Shown here piece by piece: positions 41,512-48,855 of a DNA stretch of 64,000 bases; the first letter of the stretch is position 1; each line of letters opens with the position of its first letter. The notes beneath the pieces are model-generated. The model saw only the letters and a program-made list of their open reading frames with translations. It had not been told where the DNA came from and did no database searches. A program made the translations under genes and the position numbers. Source of the DNA: JACVRW01 sp034664125 (lineage in GTDB: Bacteria > Actinomycetota > Thermoleophilia > Solirubrobacterales > Thermoleophilaceae); assembly GCA_034664125.1 (NCBI GenBank), contig JAXDIG010000023.1, positions 62,001-126,000 of the forward strand. The letters are read 5' to 3'.

Positions 41512-42203
41512 TCGGGGGTCCCCTGCAGCTGGGTCGGAACCGCGACGCGTACGTAGACGTCGTCCTCGAGCACCGACGAGTCGTTGTCGTTCACCAAGGG
41601 CCGCACGGCGAAGGCCCGAAAGCCGACCTTGATCAGCGCGACGCGGCCGAGGTCGGTGGCTGACAGCGGCGTGCCGAGCTGCTGCAGCACGCCGGTCGGG
41701 CCGGTTGTCTGGTAGCCGTAGTAGCGGAACATGGGGCGCGGCGTGGTGCCGTCCATGATCTGCCTGACCTTCGTGAGCAGCGGCAGGCTCGTGGCGGCCG
41801 CGGTGAAGGTCACGTTGGGGTAGGTCCCGGCGCCGGCGATCACCGACTCCGTGATCGTGTCGGTCGTCACGTCGAAGCTGAGCGTGCGCTTCTTGATCGG
41901 CTGTGTGCCGTCGCTCAGGTCCGCGTAGAACGTGATGCTCGAATCGGACGCGGCGACGATCGGCTTGTTTGCCGTGCCGACACAGACCTGAGAGCGCAGC
42001 TGCCGGGTGATGAGGTTCATCGCCAGCCGGCCGCGCTGCAGCGCCTCCGTGCGATCGGCGATCTGGCCGGAGGCCGTGAACGACCGGTCGAGCACCATGA
42101 AGGCGGCGAGCAGGACGACCATGCCGATGAACATGGCCACGAGCAGCTCCGTCAGCGTGAAGCCACGCTCGTCGGACAGGCGTGGGCGGCGGCTCAGTGG
42201 CAT
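41502..42203 (-). CDS. PilW/PilJ-like minor pilin
   Basis: A 233-residue pseudopilin. Short leader to Gly14, then F-T-L-T-E at +1 to +5 (the methylation and assembly glutamate is present), followed by LLVAMFIGMVVLLAAFMVL. The region after the helix (EALQRGRLAMNLITRQLRSQV) matches PilW-type minor pilins. Middle gene of the operon: start overlaps the PilV-like stop by 10 bp and stop overlaps the PilX-like start by 10 bp. The longer open frame upstream (to 42470) is antisense-type extension and not used. Confidence 0.85.
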   Translation of the reverse strand: MPLSRRPRLSDERGFTLTELLVAMFIGMVVLLAAFMVLDRSFTASGQIADRTEALQRGRLAMNLITRQLRSQVCVGTANKPIVAASDSSITFYADLSDGTQPIKKRTLSFDVTTDTITESVIAGAGTYPNVTFTAAATSLPLLTKVRQIMDGTTPRPMFRYYGYQTTGPTGVLQQLGTPLSATDLGRVALIKVGFRAFAVRPLVNDNDSSVLEDDVYVRVAVPTQLQGTPECF

Positions 42204-43663
42204 GGCCCGCTCTGGTTCAGCAGGATCTGGATCGCGCCGTTGCTGCTCGACGAGGTCGGGTTGCCCGCCGGGTTGGTGTTGGGGATCGTGTCGTCGGGGT
42301 GGGTGTTCGTCGGCGCGTAGCTGCCGCTGGCCCGGATATCGCCGTGTCCGTGCGAAGTGGTGCCCGTCACTGTTCTCTGCGCGCAGACCTTGTACGTGCC
42401 GTACGGGAAGCCCGGCTGCGGGAGCGCGCCGCTGGTGTTGCTCGTCTGCGACGGGAAGGTCGTGGGGCATCCGTCGGCCGTCTTCACGAACACGGTCGCG
42501 AAGGGGCTCGACGACACGAGCGTGCCGTCAGACTTGAGGATCCGGACGTTGATCGACGGCATGCGGACCCTCACGCTCGACGTGGGAACCGTCGTCAGGA
42601 TCTGCCCGGGGGTCGGCGAGTACTTCTGGAGGTACGAGGCGTTGCTCGTGGGCGCCAGGGCCGGGTTGTTCGTCGAGCACTGGCCCGCGAACACGCCATA
42701 GCCGTCGAGGAATGGGAACAGGCTGGGGGCGATCACCTGCGTGCTCGGCAACCCGGACGACGCCTCGAAGCTCTCGGAGCCGACGGTGAGCTTGCCGTTC
42801 GACACCGTGACCCATTCGGACAGGACGTTGCTGGTGATGACGTTGCCGTTGACGGCGGTGTCGAAGTTCGCCCGGATCTCCGCCGCGGCGTCCGCCTCGA
42901 ACGTGGTCTGCGTCGACGTGCCCGCGGTTACGCTCGTGCCCTTGCTAGGGGTGTTGCCCTGCCAGTCGACCAGACCGAGCCCGGAGACGGTGGCCGTGTA
43001 GGCACCGGCCGGGATGAACGGGAAGACGGCGCAGCCGAGCGAGTTGGTCGTCCCGGAGTACGACGCCGTGCCCGCCAGGTCCACCGTCGCGCCCTGCACC
43101 GGGTCCCCATCGCGGTCGGCCACCTTGACGACCGCCCGGCCCTCGCCGGGCCCGAAGGTCCCCGGCGGCGGCGTCACGAGGCTCACGGCGTCGACGATTC
43201 CCTTCGTGGCCGGCGACGTCACCTGGGAGACGATGCGGATGTTCGCCGAGGTCTTGGAGACGTTCGAGCAGCTGATCGCGCCGCCGGTGTCGACGGACCA
43301 GCTGGCGTTCGACTGAACGGTGTAGTTGACGTTGCGCACCACGACGGTCCGGTTCGACGCATAGCCGGCGAGCGTCGTGACCGGCATCGATCGCATCCGC
43401 TCGAGATCCTGCTCGGCCAGCGCGGCGGCCACGGAGCGGGCCTTGTTCTTCGCGCCGGTCGCCTGAGCACCGTCGAGGCCGTTCAGCAGTGCGACCGTCG
43501 CGATGGAGAGCAGCACCGCGCCCACCATGACCTCGATCAAGACGGAGCCGCGCTCGGCGCGCAGCCGCGAACGGCCGGCCGCGCACGCGGCGGCTAGGCG
43601 CGCTTGAAGGCGCGCCCGGCGAGAGCGCTTGTCCGGGTCAGTCGATCGCACGCGTCCTTGCAT
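42194..43663 (-). CDS. PilV-like minor pilin with Ig-like insert
   Basis: A 489-residue, unusually long minor pilin. A 39-residue basic leader ends in AERG, then S-V-L-I-E (serine at +1, glutamate at +5) and a hydrophobic helix VMVGAVLLSIATVALLNGL. After residue 180 a segment reading VVKVADRDGDPVQGATVDL resembles a carboxypeptidase-regulatory/Ig-like repeat, which may be an adhesion module. The ATG at 43663 has GAAAGG 8 nt upstream. First gene of the minor-pilin operon; no pilus motor genes are in the window. Confidence 0.8.
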   Translation of the reverse strand: MQGRVRSTDPDKRSRRARLQARLAAACAAGRSRLRAERGSVLIEVMVGAVLLSIATVALLNGLDGAQATGAKNKARSVAAALAEQDLERMRSMPVTTLAGYASNRTVVVRNVNYTVQSNASWSVDTGGAISCSNVSKTSANIRIVSQVTSPATKGIVDAVSLVTPPPGTFGPGEGRAVVKVADRDGDPVQGATVDLAGTASYSGTTNSLGCAVFPFIPAGAYTATVSGLGLVDWQGNTPSKGTSVTAGTSTQTTFEADAAAEIRANFDTAVNGNVITSNVLSEWVTVSNGKLTVGSESFEASSGLPSTQVIAPSLFPFLDGYGVFAGQCSTNNPALAPTSNASYLQKYSPTPGQILTTVPTSSVRVRMPSINVRILKSDGTLVSSSPFATVFVKTADGCPTTFPSQTSNTSGALPQPGFPYGTYKVCAQRTVTGTTSHGHGDIRASGSYAPTNTHPDDTIPNTNPAGNPTSSSSNGAIQILLNQSGPCH

Positions 43664-43782
43664 CTGATCGGCCTTTCGGGGGACCTGCTTGAGAGGTATG
43701 GCTCCGTGGCGGACCACCGCCCGAGCTATGACCACCCGGATGGCGCCCCGAGGACGTGCCCTGCGCGTGATTGAATCGCGTC

Positions 43783-44748
43783 ATGACCGCCACCCTCCCG
43801 CCCGAGGTGCAGCAGGTCTTCGACCGCTTTATCACCACCGAGTTCACCACCGTCGACGGTCGCGGACAGCCGATCACCTGGCCCTTGACGCCCTACTACC
43901 AGCCCGGGGACCCGTGCATCGACGTCACCACGGGACTCGGCTATCCCAAGAAGGCCGACGACGCGCGCGCCAACCCGAAGGTGGCGATGCTGTTCTCGGA
44001 TCCGACCGGCTGTGGCTTCGAGGGCGCGCCGCAGGTCCTGGTGCAGGGCACCGCCGACGTCGACGACCGTGACCTGGACGCCAACCGCGAGCGCTACAAG
44101 CGCGAGATCGCGGAGAAGCTGCCGGCCACGCAGAGCGATATGCCGCCGAAGGTGTTCGAGCGGCTCCTCGGCTGGTACCTGACACGCATCTACATCCACG
44201 TTCGCCCCGAGCGCATCTACGTGTGGAGCGACGGCGATCCCGCGCGCGAGCCGCAGCTGTTCGACGCGCACCTGGAGGAGGTCCGCTCGGGCCACGACGA
44301 GGAGCCGGAGATCGCGCTCCCCGGCACCGCCGGCGGCACGCCCGCGTGGGACGAGCGCGTGGAGGAGCTGGGCGCGAACTACCCGGAGGCGGTCGTGTCG
44401 CTGGTGTCCCCCGACGGCTTCCCGTTCTCCGTGCGCGTGCCGGTCGAGGTCGACCGTGACGCGAAACGCCTGCGCCTGGGGGGTGCCCCGCTCGGTGTCC
44501 CGTGGCAGCCTGGGCTCGCATGCGTCACCGCCCACGACCACCCGCCGGACTTCAGGTGGCAGCGCAACTTCCAGGTGCGCGGCGAGCTCGTCGAGGAGGA
44601 CGGAGCGTGGGCGGTCATTCCGCGCAAGCTCGTGGGCGGCTTCGAGCTGCCGCCCGGCGGAGTCGTCGCTCGCGCGCGGCTCAACATCAAGAAGATGCGC
44701 CGCTTCCGCAGGACGGCCAAGCGCGAGCTGGCCGCCCGCGGGCGCTGA
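43783..44748 (+). CDS. Flavin/deazaflavin split-barrel (PNPOx-like) protein
   Basis: A 321-residue protein with a pyridoxamine-phosphate-oxidase-like split barrel in the first half (RGQPITWPLTPYY, NPKVAMLFSD, RIYIHVRPERIYVW). The second half repeats the theme (EAVVSLVSPDGFPFSVRVPV followed by LGVPWQPGLACVTAHDH), suggesting a tandem duplication of the barrel. Such folds bind FMN, F420 or haem; the cofactor is not decidable. ATG 43783 is chosen; a TTG lies 12 bp upstream. The 119-bp gap before it also serves the divergent pilin operon. Confidence 0.75.
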   Translation: MTATLPPEVQQVFDRFITTEFTTVDGRGQPITWPLTPYYQPGDPCIDVTTGLGYPKKADDARANPKVAMLFSDPTGCGFEGAPQVLVQGTADVDDRDLDANRERYKREIAEKLPATQSDMPPKVFERLLGWYLTRIYIHVRPERIYVWSDGDPAREPQLFDAHLEEVRSGHDEEPEIALPGTAGGTPAWDERVEELGANYPEAVVSLVSPDGFPFSVRVPVEVDRDAKRLRLGGAPLGVPWQPGLACVTAHDHPPDFRWQRNFQVRGELVEEDGAWAVIPRKLVGGFELPPGGVVARARLNIKKMRRFRRTAKRELAARGR

Positions 44749-44763
44749 GGCGCGCCTGCCCCG

Positions 44764-44797
44764 AAATGCAAATCGCCCCGGCCGAGGCCGGGGCGAT
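44764..44797 (-). terminator. Intrinsic terminator of the minus-strand ncRNA
   Basis: ATCGCCCCGGCC (44772-44783) pairs with GGCCGGGGCGAT (44786-44797). In the minus direction the stem is followed by TTGCATTTC, a broken U-tract; in the plus direction it is followed by AAGAG. The polarity therefore fits the RNA read from the minus strand, although it may also stop the convergent split-barrel gene. Confidence 0.75.
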
Positions 44798-44909
44798 AAG
44801 AGAGACGCGGACTTCACGCTTGAGGTGCGCGCTCGTCAGCCGAAGCTGACGTGCGGCGCGGCGAGCCTCACAACCTCTGGCTTCGCTCTTGGCGTTCCGT
44901 CCGCGTCTC
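44764..44909 (-). ncRNA. Candidate structured non-coding RNA, about 146 nt, family unknown
   Basis: Read on the minus strand, the predicted transcript begins at G44909 and folds into a closed unit. The closing stem is GAGACGCGGAC (44909-44899) with GTCCGCGTCTC (44812-44802), 11 perfect pairs. A GGA/GAA internal loop follows, then ACGC/GCGT (44895-44892 with 44819-44816). Inside are hairpin P3 (44886-44879 with 44867-44861, one bulge, 11-nt loop) and hairpin P2 (7-bp CGTCAGC/GCTGACG capped by a cUUCGg tetraloop, extended below by GC pairs, 44859-44827). GAGGT in the P3 loop can pair with ACCTC at 44826-44822 as a pseudoknot. A consensus promoter precedes it and an intrinsic terminator ends it. 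It is not upstream of a same-strand gene, so it looks like a stand-alone RNA. I do not recognise it as SRP, 6S, tmRNA or RNase P RNA. Confidence 0.7.
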
Positions 44910-44916
44910 GATGATC

Positions 44917-44945
44917 AATAAACCAGCGCTCCATCTGCGCGTCAA
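44917..44945 (-). promoter_or_regulatory. Promoter of the ncRNA gene
   Basis: On the minus strand TTGACG (44945-44940) and TTTATT (44922-44917) are spaced by exactly 17 bp. A start 7-8 nt downstream falls on G44909, the first base of the closing stem. Confidence 0.75.
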
Positions 44946-44991
44946 CCCCACCCGCGGAAACCATCCCGCACGTTGCGACTTTTCATGACTA

Positions 44992-45021
44992 TTGCGTGCT
45001 CGCGGCCCCCGCTCATATGCT
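44992..45021 (+). promoter_or_regulatory. Promoter of tetR-type gene
   Basis: TTGCGT (44992-44997) and TATGCT (45016-45021) with an 18-bp spacer. The ATG at 45028 is 6 nt after the -10, so the mRNA may be leaderless. The region between this and the ncRNA promoter shows no clear operator palindrome. Confidence 0.5.
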
Positions 45022-45027
45022 GTTCGG

Positions 45028-45627
45028 ATGGGAGCCACCTCCGAGCAGCGCGACGGCCGGACCGTCCGGGCCGAGCGGACGCGCCAGGCTCTTGTCGACT
45101 CGCTCCTGGGGTTGCTCGACGAAGGGCTCCTGACGCCGACCGCCGCGGCGATCGCCGCGCGCGCGGGCGTCTCCGAGCGCTCGGTGTTCCAGCACTTCCC
45201 CGATCGCGAGGGGCTCTTCGAGGCCGTGGCGCGCGAGCAGTACGAGCGGGTGGTGCCCACGCTCCGCCCGATCGACTCGAGCATGCCGCTGCCGGACCGG
45301 ATCGACCAGTTCGTCCAGCAGCGCGCCCGCCTCTACGAGCTGATCGGCGGCGTGCGCCGCGCGGCCCTGCTGATCGAGCACGAGTCGTCGTCGGTTGCGG
45401 GCTGGCTCGTCACCGCCCGCCAGGCCAAGGCCGCCGAGGCGGAACGCGTCTTCCGCCGCGAGCTGGACGCCATCCCGGCTGACGAGCGCGAGCCCTTGCG
45501 TGCCGCGCTGATCGCGCTCTGCTCCTGGGCGGCGTGGGACGGCTGGCGCACCCACCAGCGGCTCAGCGTCGCCCGCTCCCGCGGCGCGCTCGCCGCCGGC
45601 ATCGCCGCCCTACTCGGCCAGCGCTGA
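45028..45627 (+). CDS. TetR family transcriptional regulator
   Basis: A 199-residue TetR protein. The DNA-binding domain is at residues 12-60 with helix-turn-helix IAARAGVSERSVFQHFPDREGLFEAV. The ligand domain is helical with WAAWDGWRTHQ near the end. No target is obvious: its downstream neighbour is convergent, and upstream lies the ncRNA gene, so the ncRNA promoter is one candidate target. The 3' end overlaps the convergent HAD gene by 18 bp. Confidence 0.88.
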   Translation: MGATSEQRDGRTVRAERTRQALVDSLLGLLDEGLLTPTAAAIAARAGVSERSVFQHFPDREGLFEAVAREQYERVVPTLRPIDSSMPLPDRIDQFVQQRARLYELIGGVRRAALLIEHESSSVAGWLVTARQAKAAEAERVFRRELDAIPADEREPLRAALIALCSWAAWDGWRTHQRLSVARSRGALAAGIAALLGQR

Positions 45628-46236
45628 CCGAAGCTCCGCGATCGCCTGGTCGGCGTGGTCGAAGCGCACGGCCGTCATCCCGAGCGCGCGGGCGGCCTCG
45701 CAGTTCAGCTCGATGTCGTCGACGAACAGGCACTCCTCGGCGCGCAGGCCGCCTCCGAGCCGCTCCAGCGTGAGCTGGTAGATGCCGGGCTCGGGCTTGC
45801 GCATGCCGACGAACGCGGAGTCGACCACTACCTCGAAGATCTCGTCGAGCTCGGGCAGCTTGGCTCGCCAGAGCGGCTCCCACTCGCGCACGTTGTTCGT
45901 CAGCAGCGCGGTGCGCAGCCCGCGACGGCGCAGCTCGCCGACGAAGCCGATCATCGGCGCGTTCGGCTCGATGCGCTCGAAGTACAGCTCGCGCAGGCGG
46001 GCCATGTCGAAGCCGTCGTGCAGCTGCTCGGCCAGCCGGCGCGCGAACTCCTGCTCCGTGATGTCCCCGCGCTCGAGGGAGTGAAGCGGGTGGTCGCCGT
46101 AGACCTCGGCGGCCGCCTGCATCCCGCGGCCGAGGTCCTCGAGCGAGATCGGTGCCTCTTCCTGGTAGGCAAGGAACCCGGCTGCGAGCGGGGTCGTCAG
46201 CACCCCGCCGAAGTCGCTGATCAGAGCTCGGATCAC
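45610..46236 (-). CDS. HAD-superfamily hydrolase
   Basis: A 208-residue HAD hydrolase. Motif I is SDFGGVLT (Asp nucleophile at 8; the usual second Asp is Gly, as in dehalogenase and epoxide-hydrolase-N-like subfamilies), motif II LLTNNV, motif III RKPEPGIYQ and motif IV FVDDIELN. The substrate is unknown. GTG 46236 overlaps the stop of the upstream gene (GTGA), placing it last in a three-gene operon with FxsA. Confidence 0.87.
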   Translation of the reverse strand: MIRALISDFGGVLTTPLAAGFLAYQEEAPISLEDLGRGMQAAAEVYGDHPLHSLERGDITEQEFARRLAEQLHDGFDMARLRELYFERIEPNAPMIGFVGELRRRGLRTALLTNNVREWEPLWRAKLPELDEIFEVVVDSAFVGMRKPEPGIYQLTLERLGGGLRAEECLFVDDIELNCEAARALGMTAVRFDHADQAIAELRSALAE

Positions 46237-46940
46237 GCCGCGACGGGCGGGATGACTCGCACCATCAGCTCGTAGGCCCCGATGCCCTCGCGCCCGTCGA
46301 GGCGCCAGCGGAACACGGCCGTGTGCACCTGGATCGCGTCCAGCTCGAAAGTCGATCCGGCGATCACCTGCCCGGAGCCGCGGCGCGGGAACTCCTCGCC
46401 GGGGAGCCACAGCTCGAGGCCGGCGCTGCGCTGGCGCCCGCCCCCGTCGTACACGGTCGAGATGCGCGCCTCCTCGACCTGGTGCAGCTCGCCGTCGAGG
46501 AAGAGCCCGGCACGCACCTCCTCGTCCCCGTGCCCGGGCGCGTCGCGCGCGCGCCTGGCCAGCGCCAGCAGGCCGTTGCCCTCGTCGACGAGGGCGGAGA
46601 TGCTGCGCAGCGCCTGGAGCTCCTCCCAGCGCGGAGCTATCGAGGTGACGGAGAACGTCCCGAGGCAGTCGACCTTCGTTCCGTCCACCTGGCCGCTGAC
46701 CCTGCAGATACGGGCGGTGACGCCTTCCAGGTCCACCTCGGAGCTGACCGGTTCGAGGCTCAGCGACATGCGGTCGGCCAGCTCTGCGCGCCAGCCGTCG
46801 CCGTCCTCGGTGACCTGGGGACCGTCCGCGTGGACCGCCGGCTGGCGTCCGTGGAAAAGCAGCGTCGCGCCCGATCGCGCCGTGCCGTAGAGGTCGCGGT
46901 CGGGGTCGAAGAACGAGAACGCGAACGCCTCGACGCTCAC
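46233..46940 (-). CDS. Conserved protein of unknown function in FxsA operon
   Basis: A 235-residue protein, mostly beta-strand by pattern (VEAFAFSFFDPDRDLYGTAR at the start, RSAGLELWLPGEEFPRR near 180). Similar proteins occur in Thermoleophilia as far as I recall, but no function is known. No signal peptide or membrane segment. Both ends use GTGA overlaps (start GTG 46940, stop shared with the HAD gene), so stoichiometric co-expression is likely. Confidence 0.7.
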   Translation of the reverse strand: MSVEAFAFSFFDPDRDLYGTARSGATLLFHGRQPAVHADGPQVTEDGDGWRAELADRMSLSLEPVSSEVDLEGVTARICRVSGQVDGTKVDCLGTFSVTSIAPRWEELQALRSISALVDEGNGLLALARRARDAPGHGDEEVRAGLFLDGELHQVEEARISTVYDGGGRQRSAGLELWLPGEEFPRRGSGQVIAGSTFELDAIQVHTAVFRWRLDGREGIGAYELMVRVIPPVAA

Positions 46941-47386
46941 CGCTCGAGCCGCCTGGAGGGCGCGTCGTACTCGGTGGCGGTGCCCTCGACGTCGTAGGGC
47001 TCGGGGGTGTTGCCGACCGCCACGCGTCGCCCAAGGCGGCGCGCAACCAGCCGGCGGATCACCGCCCGCGTGGGGGGAATGAGCAGCAGCGCGCCAAATA
47101 TGTCCGTGATGAAGCCCGGTGTGATCAGGAACGCGCCGCCGAAGACGATGAGCACCCCGTCGAGCACCTCGCGGTGCGGCATCCGGCCCTGTGCAAGGAC
47201 CTCGTTGAAGCGCCGCCAGACGGCGCGACCCTGCGACCTGAACAGCAGCGTTCCGATCACCGAGTCCGCAAGCAGCAGAGCAACGGTCCCGTACCACTGC
47301 AGCCAGGGGCCGACGACCTCGAGGATCACATAGAGCTCTGCGAGCGGGAGCAGTATGAAAACTGCGAGCAGTGCCAGCAGCGGCAT
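46937..47386 (-). CDS. FxsA family membrane protein
   Basis: A 149-residue inner-membrane protein. Helices at about 3-20, 28-48 and 75-100; the segment PLAELYVILEVVGPWLQW and the loop GVLIVFGGAFLITPGFITDIFG are the FxsA signature. E. coli FxsA suppresses phage F exclusion when overexpressed; its normal role is unknown. First gene of the FxsA-hypothetical-HAD operon. The ATG at 47386 lies 9 nt after TACTGT, and the promoter is back-to-back with that of the DUF59 gene. Confidence 0.88.
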   Translation of the reverse strand: MPLLALLAVFILLPLAELYVILEVVGPWLQWYGTVALLLADSVIGTLLFRSQGRAVWRRFNEVLAQGRMPHREVLDGVLIVFGGAFLITPGFITDIFGALLLIPPTRAVIRRLVARRLGRRVAVGNTPEPYDVEGTATEYDAPSRRLER

Positions 47387-47395
47387 GGCTGCCTG

Positions 47396-47401
47396 ACAGT
47401 A
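47396..47401 (-). promoter_or_regulatory. -10 box of FxsA operon
   Basis: TACTGT on the minus strand, 9 nt before ATG 47386. It abuts the oppositely oriented -10 box of the DUF59 gene, so the two promoters occlude each other. Confidence 0.5.
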
Positions 47402-47402
47402 C

Positions 47403-47408
47403 TAACCT
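47403..47408 (+). promoter_or_regulatory. -10 box of DUF59 gene (leaderless type)
   Basis: TAACCT ends 7 nt before ATG 47416; no Shine-Dalgarno. Confidence 0.55.
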
Positions 47409-47415
47409 TGGATGC

Positions 47416-47712
47416 ATGCCGACCGTCGACGATGTCCAGGATGCCCTTACAAACGTGATCGACCCCGAGCTCGGGCTCGACTTCGTGGAGCTGGGGCTGA
47501 TCTACACCGTGGAGGTCGAGGGCGGGGACGTGTTCGTCACCTTCACGCTCACCTCGCCCGGCTGTCCGATCGGGCCGCAGGTTTCCGAGCAGATCGAGGA
47601 GTTCGTGAGCGAGCTGGATGGCGTCACGGCCGTGCATTCGAAGATGACGTTCACCCCCGCGTGGACGCCCGAGCTGATGAGCGAGGAAGCCAAGTTCGCT
47701 CTCGGCTACTGA
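47416..47712 (+). CDS. DUF59/MIP18-type Fe-S assembly factor
   Basis: A 98-residue MIP18-family protein (SufT/PaaD-like). Conserved IDPELGLDFVELGLIY near the N-terminus and the reactive-cysteine loop TSPGCPIGPQV. These proteins help insert or mature Fe-S clusters. No suf genes are nearby. The ATG at 47416 is set by the -10 box and by family N-termini. Confidence 0.9.
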   Translation: MPTVDDVQDALTNVIDPELGLDFVELGLIYTVEVEGGDVFVTFTLTSPGCPIGPQVSEQIEEFVSELDGVTAVHSKMTFTPAWTPELMSEEAKFALGY

Positions 47713-47774
47713 GCGCTTCAGCGCAGCGCTCCACCTGCCGATAGACCTCACGAGCGATCGCGCCGGAGGCGTTG

Positions 47775-48821
47775 TTGGCAACCCCGCACCAGGGCAGTTT
47801 CGAGGTTGACGAGGAGCGCCTGCTGGCCGGGAAGCTGGCCGGCGTGCTGTTCCTGACCGCGAGCGTGTCCATCGTTCTCCAGCTGTTCCTGCCGGGGGTC
47901 GAGGACAGCCACTGGCTGTGGGTGGTGAGCCTCTCCGCCATCTGCGTGGCGTGGGCGGCGTTCTGCCTGACGCTGGCGCGGCCGGAGGAACACGGCGCCT
48001 GGTTCTGGCATGTGCCGGCGACGCTTGCCATCCCGCTGATGGCCGGGCTGATGGCCGCGACCGGCGGCGCGGAGTCGCCGGCGCGCTTCTACGTCTTCTT
48101 CCTGCTCTTCTACGCCTGCTACTTCTTTCCGCGACGCTACGCGCGCCTCTACGTCGGCGGCTGCGTGGGCGTGGCGCTGACGCCGCTCGCGTACGACGGC
48201 ACCGCCGTCCCGGGAGGCTACGTGAGCGAGCTGATCGTGCTGTGCGCCGCCTACATCACGCTGGGCTGGCTGATCGTGGCCGGCAAGGGGATCATGGTCG
48301 ACCTGCGCGAGCAAGCGCGCTCGCTGTCGCTGCAGGATGCGCTCACCGAGCTGCCCAACCGCCGCGCGCTGCTCGAGTGGCTGGAGCGTCACACCGGGGC
48401 CGGCGCCCAGGTGGGGATGATCCTGGCCGACCTCGACGGCTTCAAGGACGTGAACACGGTCCACGGCTACCCCGCGGGAGATGCCGTGCTGCGCGAAACC
48501 GCACGCACGCTGCAGTCCTGCGTGCGCACCGGCGACTTCGTCGCGCGGCTCGGCGGTGACGAGTTCGCGGTGCTCACCCTGCGGACGGGCGCCGACGCGA
48601 TGGAAACCCTCTCCGACCGGGTGCTGGAGGCCGTGCGATCGATGCCGCGGGGCGCGACCGTCGACGTGGAGCTGACCGTGAGCGTGGGCTGGGCGCTCTA
48701 CCCGGACGATGCCAAGACGATCGACGAACTGGTGGCCGCGGCCGACTTCTGCGTGCGCGGCGCCAAGCTGACCGGCAAGGACCGGGCGCTCTCGGCCGTC
48801 GACTGGGTGCCCGCCGCCTAG
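47775..48821 (+). CDS. Membrane-bound diguanylate cyclase (GGDEF)
   Basis: A 348-residue protein with about six transmembrane helices (20-170) and a C-terminal GGDEF domain starting DALTELPNRRAL. The catalytic motif GGDEF is at 260-264, and the inhibitory site RTGD lies five residues before it (251-254), so it should make c-di-GMP and be product-inhibited. TTG 47775 has GGAGG 5 nt upstream; TTG 47772 is the alternative. No EAL domain and no adjacent effector. c-di-GMP could connect to the pilin operon 4 kb away, but that is speculation. Confidence 0.9.
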   Translation: MATPHQGSFEVDEERLLAGKLAGVLFLTASVSIVLQLFLPGVEDSHWLWVVSLSAICVAWAAFCLTLARPEEHGAWFWHVPATLAIPLMAGLMAATGGAESPARFYVFFLLFYACYFFPRRYARLYVGGCVGVALTPLAYDGTAVPGGYVSELIVLCAAYITLGWLIVAGKGIMVDLREQARSLSLQDALTELPNRRALLEWLERHTGAGAQVGMILADLDGFKDVNTVHGYPAGDAVLRETARTLQSCVRTGDFVARLGGDEFAVLTLRTGADAMETLSDRVLEAVRSMPRGATVDVELTVSVGWALYPDDAKTIDELVAAADFCVRGAKLTGKDRALSAVDWVPAA

Positions 48822-48842
48822 GCGGGCCGAGCGAGAGACGCC

Positions 48843-48848
48843 TAGCCT
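48843..48848 (+). promoter_or_regulatory. -10 box of lipoate ligase-like gene (leaderless type)
   Basis: TAGCCT ends 7 nt before GTG 48856. Confidence 0.55.
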
Positions 48849-48855
48849 CTTAGGC

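Noticed and set aside
44772..44797. Hairpin as plain terminator of the split-barrel gene
   Set aside because: Kept as an ncRNA terminator because the U-rich side is on the minus strand and the upstream promoter and structure fit; a shared role remains possible.
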